Source of the DNA: UBA724 sp049596815
Lineage (GTDB): Bacteria; Bacteroidota; Bacteroidia; Flavobacteriales; Flavobacteriaceae
Assembly: GCA_049596815.1 (NCBI GenBank)
Contig: JBMYLY010000033.1
Location: 1 to 15,985, forward strand
Reading direction: 5' to 3'
Length of the DNA: 15,985 bases
Shown here: positions 1 to 8,193 of the stretch, one piece after another
How positions within the stretch are numbered: position 1 is the stretch's first letter
Layout of the letters: the number at the start of each line of letters is the position of its first letter
Translations under genes and position numbers: made by a program
Notes under the pieces: model-generated
Seen by the model: the letters and a program-made list of their open reading frames with translations, nothing else
Told to the model about the DNA's origin: nothing
Databases searched by the model: none

Positions 1-111
1 GGGCAAGCTCATCAGAATACTTTCAATTCGGCCTTTGGTTTTTAAGCCAAACAGCAATGTGTCTTTTTCTTTTAGAGGCAATAGAAACGGGTAAGAAAAT
101 GCAATTTCAAT
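1..111. other. Sequence unrelated to the truncated mutase; possible minus-strand gene fragment
   Basis: This stretch does not continue the phosphohexomutase reading frame. That frame meets TAG at 82-84, and the 9 codons between this stop and base 112 do not resemble the mutase family. On the minus strand, one frame is open from about base 114 to the window edge and reads as plausible protein (begins LIEIAFSYPFLLPLKEKD, ends near KGRIESILMSLP). I do not recognise it. Two plus-strand frames are also open for 30 or more codons, so the minus-strand reading is only suggestive. It could be a fragment of a neighbouring gene joined by a rearrangement, or a chimeric contig end. Confidence 0.35.
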
Positions 112-117
112 CAGATA

Positions 118-1332
118 GTGCCACCTCACGACAATGGAATCATAGAGACCATCAATGCTGTTGATTTTGGTGAAATTCGTTTTGAACCCAAAGCTGAAAA
201 AATTACCCTTATCGATAAAGATGTTGATTTGGCTTTTCAAAAAGCTTCTGTAGCTGAGGGGAAAATAGGTTCCGGAGACCGCAGTCAACTCAAGGTGGTG
301 TTCACATCATTACACGGAACCTCTATTACGGCCATTCCACAGGTATTAGAGCAAGCAGGGTACACACAGGTACATATCGTGGAAAAGCAAGCCACCCCAG
401 ATGGTAATTTCCCAACCGTAGCTTCTCCCAATCCCGAAGAACCCGAAGCCCTGAAAATGGCGCTCGACTTAGCGGATAAAATCAACGCAGACATCGTCAT
501 CGGAACAGATCCAGACGCAGACCGACTGGGCATCGCAGTGCGTAACCACAAAGGAGAAATGGAGCTGCTCAATGGCAATCAAACTATGATTGTAATGATG
601 CGTTTTATTTTGGAGCGATTGAAAAAAGAGCCCAATACCGATTATTTTATCGGCACCACTGTGGTGTCAACGCCTATGATGTCGGCTTTGGCAAAGGCTT
701 ATGGTGTGGAGTGTAAACTCGGACTTACAGGTTTTAAATGGATTGCCAAGATGATTGAGGATTTTCCAAACCAAAAATGTTTGGGAGGCGGAGAAGAAAG
801 TTTTGGTTTTATAGTAGGAGATTTTGTCCGCGACAAAGATGCGGTGACAGCAGCCTTGTTGGCGTGTGAGATTGCTGCTTCAGAAAAAACCAAGGGCAGC
901 TCGTTTTTTGAGTCACTTCTTTCAGCTTACGAACAACTCGGCTTTTATCAAGAAAAACTGGTTTCATTTACCAAAAAAGGAAAACAGGGTGCCGAGGAAA
1001 TCCAAGAGATGATGCGTGACCTGAGAAACCAACCCCCTGCTGAGTTGGATGGCAGTCCCGTGGTTTTTGTGGAGGATTACCTACTGGGTTCTTTGGAAAA
1101 CAAAAAAGATAAAAAAACTACTTTATTGGACTTTCCAAAATCAGATGTAATCATACTGGAATCAGCAGATGGCACGCGTGTGGCTGCCCGACCCAGTGGC
1201 ACGGAACCCAAAATAAAGTTCTACTTTAGTGTGCGACTGAAATCATTTAGCATCGAAAAATTTGACAAAACACAACGCGAATTGTTAGATAAAATCGGGC
1301 GTATCGCTAGCTCATTTGGCATCAAAGCATGA
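118..1332 (+). CDS. Phosphohexomutase (phosphoglucomutase/phosphomannomutase family), 5'-truncated
   Basis: Member of the alpha-D-phosphohexomutase superfamily, cytosolic enzymes that move phosphate between C1 and C6 of hexoses and feed cell-envelope sugar nucleotide synthesis. Visible motifs, numbered from the GTG at 118: HGT (66-68), the Mg-binding loop DPDADR (131-136), the sugar-binding loop GEESFGF (225-231) and the C-terminal phosphate-binding RPSGTEPK (358-365). Missing is domain I with the phosphoserine loop (TASHNP in the family), which should lie about 20 residues before the PPHD at the present N terminus. Relatives in Bacteroidota are roughly 570 residues; about 165 are absent. Recognisable homology starts at QIVPPHD (from base 112), so the GTG is probably an internal valine codon rather than a true start. 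As it stands the product should be catalytically dead. Its end overlaps the next gene by four bases (ATGA). Confidence 0.85.
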   Translation: MPPHDNGIIETINAVDFGEIRFEPKAEKITLIDKDVDLAFQKASVAEGKIGSGDRSQLKVVFTSLHGTSITAIPQVLEQAGYTQVHIVEKQATPDGNFPTVASPNPEEPEALKMALDLADKINADIVIGTDPDADRLGIAVRNHKGEMELLNGNQTMIVMMRFILERLKKEPNTDYFIGTTVVSTPMMSALAKAYGVECKLGLTGFKWIAKMIEDFPNQKCLGGGEESFGFIVGDFVRDKDAVTAALLACEIAASEKTKGSSFFESLLSAYEQLGFYQEKLVSFTKKGKQGAEEIQEMMRDLRNQPPAELDGSPVVFVEDYLLGSLENKKDKKTTLLDFPKSDVIILESADGTRVAARPSGTEPKIKFYFSVRLKSFSIEKFDKTQRELLDKIGRIASSFGIKA

Positions 1333-3155
1333 AGTACTTTTTGCACATAATCGGATTTGCAAAACCTTATAAAAAATACATTGCACTCAATGTCTTTTTC
1401 AATATTCTGTATGCCTTTTTCAATGCCTTTTCTTTTTTGGTGTTGATGCCCATGTTCGAAGTGCTTTTTGGAGAAAATCGAAAAATAACCGTCAAACCCA
1501 ATTTCACAGGGGTGGAAAATCTAAAAACCTATGTTTCTGATAGAATGAGCTATGAAGTCACACGTTTTGCAGCAGATGACCCCCAGCGTGCATTGTTGTT
1601 GGTTATCGGTTTGATTGTGGTTACATTTTTATTGAAAAACATATTTAATTACGCTGCTTTGTTTTTTATTACGTTCTTGAGAAATGGTGTTTTAAAAGAC
1701 ATTCGTAATGCGCTTTACACAAAAATTACCGGACTACCCCTTTCCCACTACAACGAAAACAAAAAAGGGGATATGATGGCTCGCATGACCTCAGATGTGA
1801 TTGAAGTGCAGTATTCATTTCTATCCGTTTTAGAGCTATTGATACGAGACCCTTTAACCATACTTTTTGCCCTAGGCATGATGTTTACCATCAGCGTCAA
1901 ACTCACTTTGTTTGTACTCATTTTTATACCCCTTGCAGGAATTGTTATTTCAAGAATTGGAAAATCCCTTCAACCCAAGTCAGACAAAGTACAGCGCCAA
2001 TTGGGTGAAATCTTATCCAAAACAGAAGAAACCCTCACAGGGCTTCGAATTGTAAAGGCTTTTAAGGCAGAGAAAATCTTTAAACATAGTTTTTATGCAC
2101 TTAACCAGCATTTTTACAGATTGTCCAATAGTTTGATCAATAGATACAATTTGGCCAGTCCATTGAGTGAGTTTTTAGGGGTGGCTGTGATTGCCATATT
2201 ACTTTGGTATGGGGGGAGTTTGGTGTTGATTGAAGAAAAGCTCAATGCAGCAGCGTTTATTGCCTATATGGGGCTTGCTTATGGGGTATTGACTCCTGCA
2301 AAAGGCATCAGCAAATCTTACTACAATATTAAAAAAGGAAACGCCGCTGCCGCGCGTATCATAGAAGTTTTGGAAACCTCCAATCCGATTGTGGACACAA
2401 AAGATCCCGTGGCTTTTGATGGCTTTACCAAAGAAATTTGTTTAAACAATGTTTCTTTCGCTTATGAAGAGGATTCGGTAATTAAGCAACTGGACTTGTG
2501 CATTAAAAAAGGAACATCCGTGGCTTTGGTGGGTCCCTCTGGAAGTGGCAAAACAACCATTGCCAACTTATTGCCCCGTTTTTACGATGTGACTGACGGT
2601 TCAATCACTATAGACGGAGTTGATATTCGTAACCTACGGAAAGATGATTTGCGTAATATGATGGGTATTGTCACCCAAGACTCCATATTGTTTCATGACA
2701 GTGTTCGCAATAATTTATTGATAGCCAAGCCTGATGCCACAGAAGAAGAGATGCGTGAAGCTACTAAAATAGCCAATGCACTTTCCTTTATCGAAGAACT
2801 GCCCCAGGGATTTGATACTGTAATCGGAGACCAAGGAAACAAACTCTCTGGCGGACAAAAACAAAGACTTTCCATCGCCCGTGCAGTTCTAAAAAACCCA
2901 CCCATCATGATTCTAGATGAGGCTACATCTGCTCTTGACACCGCCTCTGAGCGTATGGTGCAAGACGCTTTGACCAAGATGATGAAAAACCGAACCTCCT
3001 TGGTCATCGCACACCGCCTATCGACCATACAGTCAGTAGATCATATTGTGGTGTTGAGCAATGGCAAAATTGTTGAACAAGGCAAACACGAAGACTTGAT
3101 TGCCAAAAATGGTGCCTACAAAAAACTTATTGATCTTCAGTCATTCGAACAATAA
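1329..3155 (+). CDS. MsbA-like ABC exporter (fused permease and ATPase)
   Basis: A 608-residue half-transporter of the type I ABC exporter family, expected to work as a homodimer in the inner membrane. Residues 1-330 form the six-helix membrane domain, with clear hydrophobic segments near 18-45, 88-118, 172-208 and 280-325. Residues 365-608 are the nucleotide-binding domain: Walker A GPSGSGKTT (402-410), Q-loop glutamine 450, signature LSGGQ (506-510), Walker B IMILDEA (526-532) with catalytic Glu531, and switch His562. All ATPase residues are intact. The best family match is MsbA-type lipid or lipopolysaccharide flippases, but the substrate cannot be read from sequence. The start ATG overlaps the stop of the mutase gene (ATGA), indicating translational coupling, and its own stop overlaps the next start by one base. 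Confidence 0.9.
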   Translation: MKYFLHIIGFAKPYKKYIALNVFFNILYAFFNAFSFLVLMPMFEVLFGENRKITVKPNFTGVENLKTYVSDRMSYEVTRFAADDPQRALLLVIGLIVVTFLLKNIFNYAALFFITFLRNGVLKDIRNALYTKITGLPLSHYNENKKGDMMARMTSDVIEVQYSFLSVLELLIRDPLTILFALGMMFTISVKLTLFVLIFIPLAGIVISRIGKSLQPKSDKVQRQLGEILSKTEETLTGLRIVKAFKAEKIFKHSFYALNQHFYRLSNSLINRYNLASPLSEFLGVAVIAILLWYGGSLVLIEEKLNAAAFIAYMGLAYGVLTPAKGISKSYYNIKKGNAAAARIIEVLETSNPIVDTKDPVAFDGFTKEICLNNVSFAYEEDSVIKQLDLCIKKGTSVALVGPSGSGKTTIANLLPRFYDVTDGSITIDGVDIRNLRKDDLRNMMGIVTQDSILFHDSVRNNLLIAKPDATEEEMREATKIANALSFIEELPQGFDTVIGDQGNKLSGGQKQRLSIARAVLKNPPIMILDEATSALDTASERMVQDALTKMMKNRTSLVIAHRLSTIQSVDHIVVLSNGKIVEQGKHEDLIAKNGAYKKLIDLQSFEQ

Positions 3156-4396
3156 TGTCCAAACAAGAACCCTCTACTCGTTTACACCGCAATTTGGTAT
3201 TGGGTGTCATTGATAATTTAGATGCTATTTTTAATCAGGGGCTTCAAGCAGACAAAGTGATAGCCAAGACCCTAAAATCCAATAAACGTTGGGGCAAGCG
3301 TGATCGGGCTTTTGTTGCAGAAAACACCTATGAAACCATTCGTTGGAAAAGACTTTATGCGGGCATCGCAGAGGTAAAAGCTCCTTTTTCCGAAGAAGAT
3401 TTGTGGCGTTTATTGACCGTTAGATGGGTATTGATGGGCATTTCCTTTCCCGATTGGCCTGTTTTCGCCAAAGTACCCACCCGACGCATCAAAGGGAGGT
3501 TCGATGAACTCAAGAAAAAACGTGTATTCGCAGCTTCTATCCCAGATTGGATGGATGATTTAGGAGTGAAAAATCTGGGTGTAAAGAAATGGGAAAAAGA
3601 GCTTACTGCCCTAAACACACCCGCCAAAGTAGTCCTAAGGGTTAATCGTCTTAAAACAAATCCGAAATTGTTGCAAAACGCCTTACGTGATGAGGGCATT
3701 CAAACCCAATGGACTAAGCAACATCCCGATGCGCTCATTCTGGAAGAGCGTGCCAATGTGTTCGACACAGAAATATTTAAGCGGGGTTGGTTTGAGGTTC
3801 AAGATGCCTCTTCTCAAATGGTAGCTCACTTTTGTCAGGCTGCCCCAGGAATGCAAGTGATTGATGCATGTGCAGGTGCGGGTGGTAAAACATTGCACTT
3901 GGCTGCACTGATGGAAAATAAAGGACAAATCACTTCTATGGACATTTATGCCCAAAAACTACACGAACTCAAAAGACGGGCGCGTAGGGCTGGTGCACAA
4001 AACATTACCACAAGACCCGTCACTTCCACCAAAACCATCAAAAAACTGAAAGATCGTGCCGACCGAGTCCTTATTGATGCGCCCTGTACTGGACTGGGGG
4101 TACTTCGAAGAAATCCGGATGCCAAGTGGAAAATACAACCTGATTTCCTACATAAAGTAACCCAAACACAGCAAAACATACTTCAGTCTTATGCCACCAT
4201 GGTAAAAGAGGGTGGCTGTCTGATCTATGCTACTTGCTCGATATTACAACAAGAAAATCAAGATCAGGTAAAGCAATTTTTAAATACAGAAACTGGACAA
4301 GGCTTTCAATTGGAGAAAGAAGTGCTTGTCAGCCCTGCAGATTCAGGCTTTGATGGTTTCTATATGGCGCGTTTGAAACGAAAAGCATCTTGTTGA
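3155..4396 (+). CDS. RsmB/NOP2/Sun-family RNA (cytosine-5) methyltransferase
   Basis: A 413-residue SAM-dependent RNA m5C methyltransferase. The N-terminal part (about 8-75) resembles the NusB-like RNA-binding region of RsmB; the Rossmann methyltransferase domain follows. Motif I, DACAGAGGKT (237-246), binds SAM. Motif IV, DAPC (308-311), supplies the product-release cysteine Cys311. Motif VI, ATCS (359-362), supplies the nucleophile Cys361. The segment after motif IV (GLGVLRRNPDAKW) is typical of the RsmB group, which methylates C967 of 16S rRNA in E. coli; whether this paralogue has the same target is inferred. The ATG at 3155 lies in a TAATG overlap with the exporter stop, so re-initiation is likely. 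A weak, imperfect hairpin lies just downstream at 4403-4428, without a U-tract. Confidence 0.88.
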   Translation: MSKQEPSTRLHRNLVLGVIDNLDAIFNQGLQADKVIAKTLKSNKRWGKRDRAFVAENTYETIRWKRLYAGIAEVKAPFSEEDLWRLLTVRWVLMGISFPDWPVFAKVPTRRIKGRFDELKKKRVFAASIPDWMDDLGVKNLGVKKWEKELTALNTPAKVVLRVNRLKTNPKLLQNALRDEGIQTQWTKQHPDALILEERANVFDTEIFKRGWFEVQDASSQMVAHFCQAAPGMQVIDACAGAGGKTLHLAALMENKGQITSMDIYAQKLHELKRRARRAGAQNITTRPVTSTKTIKKLKDRADRVLIDAPCTGLGVLRRNPDAKWKIQPDFLHKVTQTQQNILQSYATMVKEGGCLIYATCSILQQENQDQVKQFLNTETGQGFQLEKEVLVSPADSGFDGFYMARLKRKASC

Positions 4397-4454
4397 TAAA
4401 TAAGGGAAAAACAGCTCTCTTTTTACCTAAAAACAAAGCTTCATACCCACCGAA

Positions 4455-4474
4455 TATGTGTAATTTTGCACATA
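4455..4474 (+). promoter_or_regulatory. Candidate purL promoter inside an inverted repeat
   Basis: TAATTTTG at 4461-4468 matches the Bacteroidota -7 consensus TAnnTTTG exactly. It is flanked immediately by TATGTG (4455-4460) and CACATA (4469-4474), a perfect 6-bp inverted repeat whose 8-base spacer is the -7 element itself. No exact -33 TTG exists at the usual distance; TTC at 4440-4442 is the nearest. Transcription would start at about 4472-4476, leaving a leader of roughly 12-16 bases. Promoter and operator roles are both inferred. Confidence 0.5.
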
Positions 4475-4487
4475 CAACCATTAGCTG

Positions 4488-7400
4488 ATGATCTGTTTTT
4501 TTGGGAATCCTAACGACCGCATCTACGCAGTACAGACACAAACCCCTTTAGAAGATTCTACCAAAGAAAAACTGAGCTGGCTTTTTGGGGGCGCTCCTTA
4601 TATCAACAAATCTATTTTAGACGGTTCATATGTTGGGCCGCGTATAAATATGGTAACCCCCTGGAGTACCAATGCGGTTGAAATCACCCAAAATATGGGT
4701 ATAGAGGGTATTTTGCGCATCGAACAATTTTCGGTGACTGATAATGACACCGAAATTGACCCCATGCTTTACCAAAAGTTCAACAATCTCGATCAGAGGC
4801 TATTTGCTATTGAAATTGTCCCTGAGCCTGTACTTGATATAGAGGATATTGAGGCATACAATCAAGAACAAGGACTGGCATTAAATTCGGACGAAGTAGT
4901 ATACTTGAAAAATCTAGCTGTCCAATTGGGTCGCCCTTTAACTGATTCTGAGGTTTTTGGTTTTTCTCAAGTGAATTCAGAACACTGTCGCCATAAGATT
5001 TTTAATGGCACCTTTACCATTGATGGTAAAACCAAAAAAGACTCTCTATTTCAACTCATAAAAAAAACATCCAAGGCGCAGCCAGACAACTTGGTATCGG
5101 CCTACAAAGACAATGTGGCTTTTATCCAAGGCCCCGACATAGAGCAATTTGCACCCGAAAAAGCTGAAACTGCAAGTATCTACAAAACCAAAACCATCCC
5201 ATCGGTGATTTCTCTGAAAGCCGAGACGCACAATTTCCCTACCACTGTGGAACCTTTTAATGGAGCTGCCACCGGGTCGGGGGGTGAGATTCGCGATCGC
5301 ATGGCAGGAGGTATCGGGTCGGTTCCATTGGCCGGAACAGCGGTCTACATGACTGCGTACTCCAGGTTGGAGTCTGGGCGGCCATGGGAAAAAGTACCTG
5401 AACGTCCTTGGCTATATCAAACGCCTCTGGACATTTTGATAAAAGCCTCAAACGGGGCAAGTGATTTTGGCAACAAATTTGGTCAACCCCTCATTGCGGG
5501 TTCGGTAACCACATTCGAGCACCAAGAGCATGACCAGATTATCGGTTTTGACAAAGTAATCATGCAGGCAGGGGGCATTGGCTACGGGCATGCCAAACAC
5601 AGCGAAAAGAACACTCCCAAAAAAGGCAACAAAATTGTGGTTTTGGGAGGTGATAACTACAGAATTGGAATGGGAGGTGCAGCCGTTTCCTCTGCCAATA
5701 CAGGAGCTTTTTCATCTGGAATAGAGCTCAACGCCGTTCAGCGTTCCAATCCTGAAATGCAAAAAAGGGTTGCAAACGTGATTCGTGCTATGGCAGAAAT
5801 TGATAAAAATCCCATCATCTCCATACACGATCATGGTGCCGGCGGACACCTCAACTGCTTGTCTGAACTTGTGGAAGACACAGGGGGTTATATCAATATG
5901 GACGCCTTACCTGTCGGAGATCAAACCCTTTCGGCCAAAGAAATCATCGGGAATGAATCCCAAGAACGCATGGGGCTGATTGTAGACCAAAAAACTTTGC
6001 CCAAACTCCAACAAATCGCTACACGAGAACGTGCTCCGATTTTTGAAGTGGGACAGATAACAGACGATAAGAATTTTGTTGTCGATTCTAAAAAAGCAGA
6101 AAGCAAGCCTATCGATCTTTCTTTGGCTGACTTTTTTGGAAAAACCCCTAAGACGGAGTTGTATGACCAGTCTATTGAGAACCAATTTAAAGCCGTTACT
6201 TACAACGCCGATCATGTACATGAAGACGTAAAAAATCTGTTACAGCTCGAGGCTGTCGCCTGTAAAGATTGGCTCACCAACAAAGTGGATCGATGTGTAA
6301 CCGGGCGGGTTGCGCAGCAACAGTGTGTGGGGTCGCTCCAACTTCCTTTGGCCAATTGTGGGGTAATGGCACTCGACTTTAGAGGTCAAGACGGCATTGC
6401 CACCTCCATAGGTCATGCGCCTGTAAGTGCTTTGATAAGTCCAGCTGCAGGGAGTAGGTTATCTATAGCCGAAGCATTGACCAACATTATATGGGCACCA
6501 TTAAAAGATGGGCTGTCATCGGTCAGCCTTTCTGCAAACTGGATGTGGCCTTGCAACAACCCGGGTGAAAATGCGCGATTGTATGAGGCGGTCGAAGCCT
6601 GTTCTGACTTTGCCATAGGATTGGGCATCAATATACCTACAGGGAAAGACTCCCTTTCGATGAAGCAAAAGTATCCTGACCAAGACGTGTTGGCACCGGG
6701 AACCGTAATCATTTCTGCTTCTGCGCATTGCAGTGATGTAAGCAATGTGGTACGTCCTGTTGTACAAATTGACAAAGGAAGCATCTACTATGTGCGAATG
6801 TCTGATGCCGATTTTCATTTGGGTGGGTCTGCGTTTGCCCAATTGCAATCTCAAGTGGGTAGCCATACCCCAGATGTGTCCGATATTGAAGCATTCAGAA
6901 ACACATTCAACGCCATTCAACGGGCAATCAAGCAAGAAAAAATCGCTGCAGGACACGACATAGGTTCAGGTGGTTTGATCACCAGCTTGCTAGAAATGTG
7001 TTTTGCTGAAAACAATGTAGGGATGACAATTGATTTGTCACCCCTCGAATCTGATGTACGTGTTCTATACGCTGAAAACCCTGCGCTGTTAATACAAGTA
7101 AACGACACCACTGCTGAGGAACTTACAGAATCTGGTGTGCGCCTAACAAAATTGGGTGAGGTCAACGCAAGTGAAAACTTGACCCTAAAACTGGGAACAA
7201 AAACCCTTGACTTTCACATTCCAACCTATCGAGACCATTGGTTTTATACCTCCTATCTGATGGACACCCATCAAACAGCACCACAATTGGCCAAAGAGCG
7301 TTTTGAGTCTTATCACAAAACCCCACTCCGTTTTAAATTTCCTAAAAGTTTTAGTGGAAAAACACCCGAGTCTAATGGCAAAAAAATCCGTGCAGCGGTT

Positions 7401-8132
7401 ATCAGAGAAAAGGGCAGCAATTCAGAAAGAGAGATGGCCTATGCCATGCACCTCGCGGGTTTTGAAGTTAAAGACATACATATGACCGATTTGATGTCGG
7501 GCAGAGAAGACTTGAATGACGTACAGTTTATTGTAGCTGTTGGTGGGTTCTCCAATTCGGATGTGCTTGGCTCTGCCAAAGGATGGGCTGGTAGTTTCAA
7601 ATACAACCCTTTGGCTAAAAAAGCTCTTGAGCAATTTTTTAAGCGAGAAGACACCCTTTCGTTGGGGGTTTGCAATGGATGCCAGTTGTTTATTGAACTG
7701 GGGCTTCTACATCCCGAACACGATGTGAAACCAAGAATGTTACACAACGACTCGGGTAAATTTGAATGTACCTTTAGCACAGTTGATATCGCTGAAAACA
7801 ACACCGTTATGTTCTCGGGCTTAAGCGGTAGTCGATTGGGAATATGGTCTGCCCATGGGGAAGGTAAATTTGAATTGTCCAAACCAGCAGCAGATTATAA
7901 TATTGTAGCCACCTACACCTACGATGTTTACCCGTCCAACCCCAATGGTTCAGATTACGGAACCGCCATTCTGAGCGATAATCAAGGACGCCATGTGGTC
8001 ATGATGCCACACTTGGAACGCACCACTTTCCCTTGGAATTGGCCCCTTTATCCCGAAGGCCAGAATGATGAAGTCAGCCCATGGATGGAAGCTTTTGTAG
8101 CAGCCAAAAAATGGCTTGACAATCAAAACTAA
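4488..8132 (+). CDS. purL: Phosphoribosylformylglycinamidine synthase (FGAM synthase), single-chain
   Basis: Fourth step of de novo purine synthesis: FGAR + ATP + glutamine to FGAM, in the cytosol. At 1214 residues it is the large single-chain form combining synthetase and glutaminase, in place of separate PurS, PurL and PurQ subunits. The N terminus (MICFFGNPNDRIYAVQT) fits the family and supports this ATG. Synthetase motifs include STNAVEITQNMGI (60-72), NSEHCRHK (163-170), KAETHNFPTT (244-253) and ATGSGGEIRD (261-270). The C-terminal class I glutaminase has GVCNGCQ with nucleophile Cys1062 and the catalytic His1175/Glu1177 pair in PHLERTTFPW. All key residues are present and the gene looks intact. 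It sits alone among unrelated genes, with its own candidate promoter and no other pur gene in the window. Confidence 0.97.
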   Translation: MICFFGNPNDRIYAVQTQTPLEDSTKEKLSWLFGGAPYINKSILDGSYVGPRINMVTPWSTNAVEITQNMGIEGILRIEQFSVTDNDTEIDPMLYQKFNNLDQRLFAIEIVPEPVLDIEDIEAYNQEQGLALNSDEVVYLKNLAVQLGRPLTDSEVFGFSQVNSEHCRHKIFNGTFTIDGKTKKDSLFQLIKKTSKAQPDNLVSAYKDNVAFIQGPDIEQFAPEKAETASIYKTKTIPSVISLKAETHNFPTTVEPFNGAATGSGGEIRDRMAGGIGSVPLAGTAVYMTAYSRLESGRPWEKVPERPWLYQTPLDILIKASNGASDFGNKFGQPLIAGSVTTFEHQEHDQIIGFDKVIMQAGGIGYGHAKHSEKNTPKKGNKIVVLGGDNYRIGMGGAAVSSANTGAFSSGIELNAVQRSNPEMQKRVANVIRAMAEIDKNPIISIHDHGAGGHLNCLSELVEDTGGYINMDALPVGDQTLSAKEIIGNESQERMGLIVDQKTLPKLQQIATRERAPIFEVGQITDDKNFVVDSKKAESKPIDLSLADFFGKTPKTELYDQSIENQFKAVTYNADHVHEDVKNLLQLEAVACKDWLTNKVDRCVTGRVAQQQCVGSLQLPLANCGVMALDFRGQDGIATSIGHAPVSALISPAAGSRLSIAEALTNIIWAPLKDGLSSVSLSANWMWPCNNPGENARLYEAVEACSDFAIGLGINIPTGKDSLSMKQKYPDQDVLAPGTVIISASAHCSDVSNVVRPVVQIDKGSIYYVRMSDADFHLGGSAFAQLQSQVGSHTPDVSDIEAFRNTFNAIQRAIKQEKIAAGHDIGSGGLITSLLEMCFAENNVGMTIDLSPLESDVRVLYAENPALLIQVNDTTAEELTESGVRLTKLGEVNASENLTLKLGTKTLDFHIPTYRDHWFYTSYLMDTHQTAPQLAKERFESYHKTPLRFKFPKSFSGKTPESNGKKIRAAVIREKGSNSEREMAYAMHLAGFEVKDIHMTDLMSGREDLNDVQFIVAVGGFSNSDVLGSAKGWAGSFKYNPLAKKALEQFFKREDTLSLGVCNGCQLFIELGLLHPEHDVKPRMLHNDSGKFECTFSTVDIAENNTVMFSGLSGSRLGIWSAHGEGKFELSKPAADYNIVATYTYDVYPSNPNGSDYGTAILSDNQGRHVVMMPHLERTTFPWNWPLYPEGQNDEVSPWMEAFVAAKKWLDNQN

Positions 8133-8148
8133 CTTATACTTTCATTTT

Positions 8149-8176
8149 TTGTTTTGACGAAATAAATGCATATTTG
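8149..8176 (+). promoter_or_regulatory. Candidate promoter of the acyl-CoA synthetase gene
   Basis: TTG at 8149-8151, a 17-base spacer and CATATTTG at 8169-8176 fit the Bacteroidota layout (TTG, 17-23 bases, TAnnTTTG) with one mismatch in the -7 element. Start of transcription would fall near 8180-8184, close to the ATG at 8194. The heptamer ATGCATA (8166-8172) overlaps the -7 element and also occurs in the upstream box before the marR gene. Confidence 0.4.
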
Positions 8177-8193
8177 TGTTGGACTACTGATTT

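Noticed and set aside
3859..3870. GATGCATGTGCA inside the RNA methyltransferase gene as a further MarR box
   Set aside because: Internal to a coding region, only six bases shared with the core; ATGCAT is expected several times by chance in 16 kb.
4403..4428. Imperfect hairpin after the RNA methyltransferase (AGGGAAAAA with TTTTTACCT)
   Set aside because: The stem is A-T rich with one mismatch and an eight-base loop, and no T-tract follows it; too weak to call a terminator.
6516..6956. Minus-strand ORF of 146 codons inside purL, with similar minus-strand ORFs at 7439-7882 and 12722-13201
   Set aside because: They lie wholly or almost wholly opposite well-supported genes, show no recognisable motif and have no promoter or overlap logic; antisense shadows of coding sequence.
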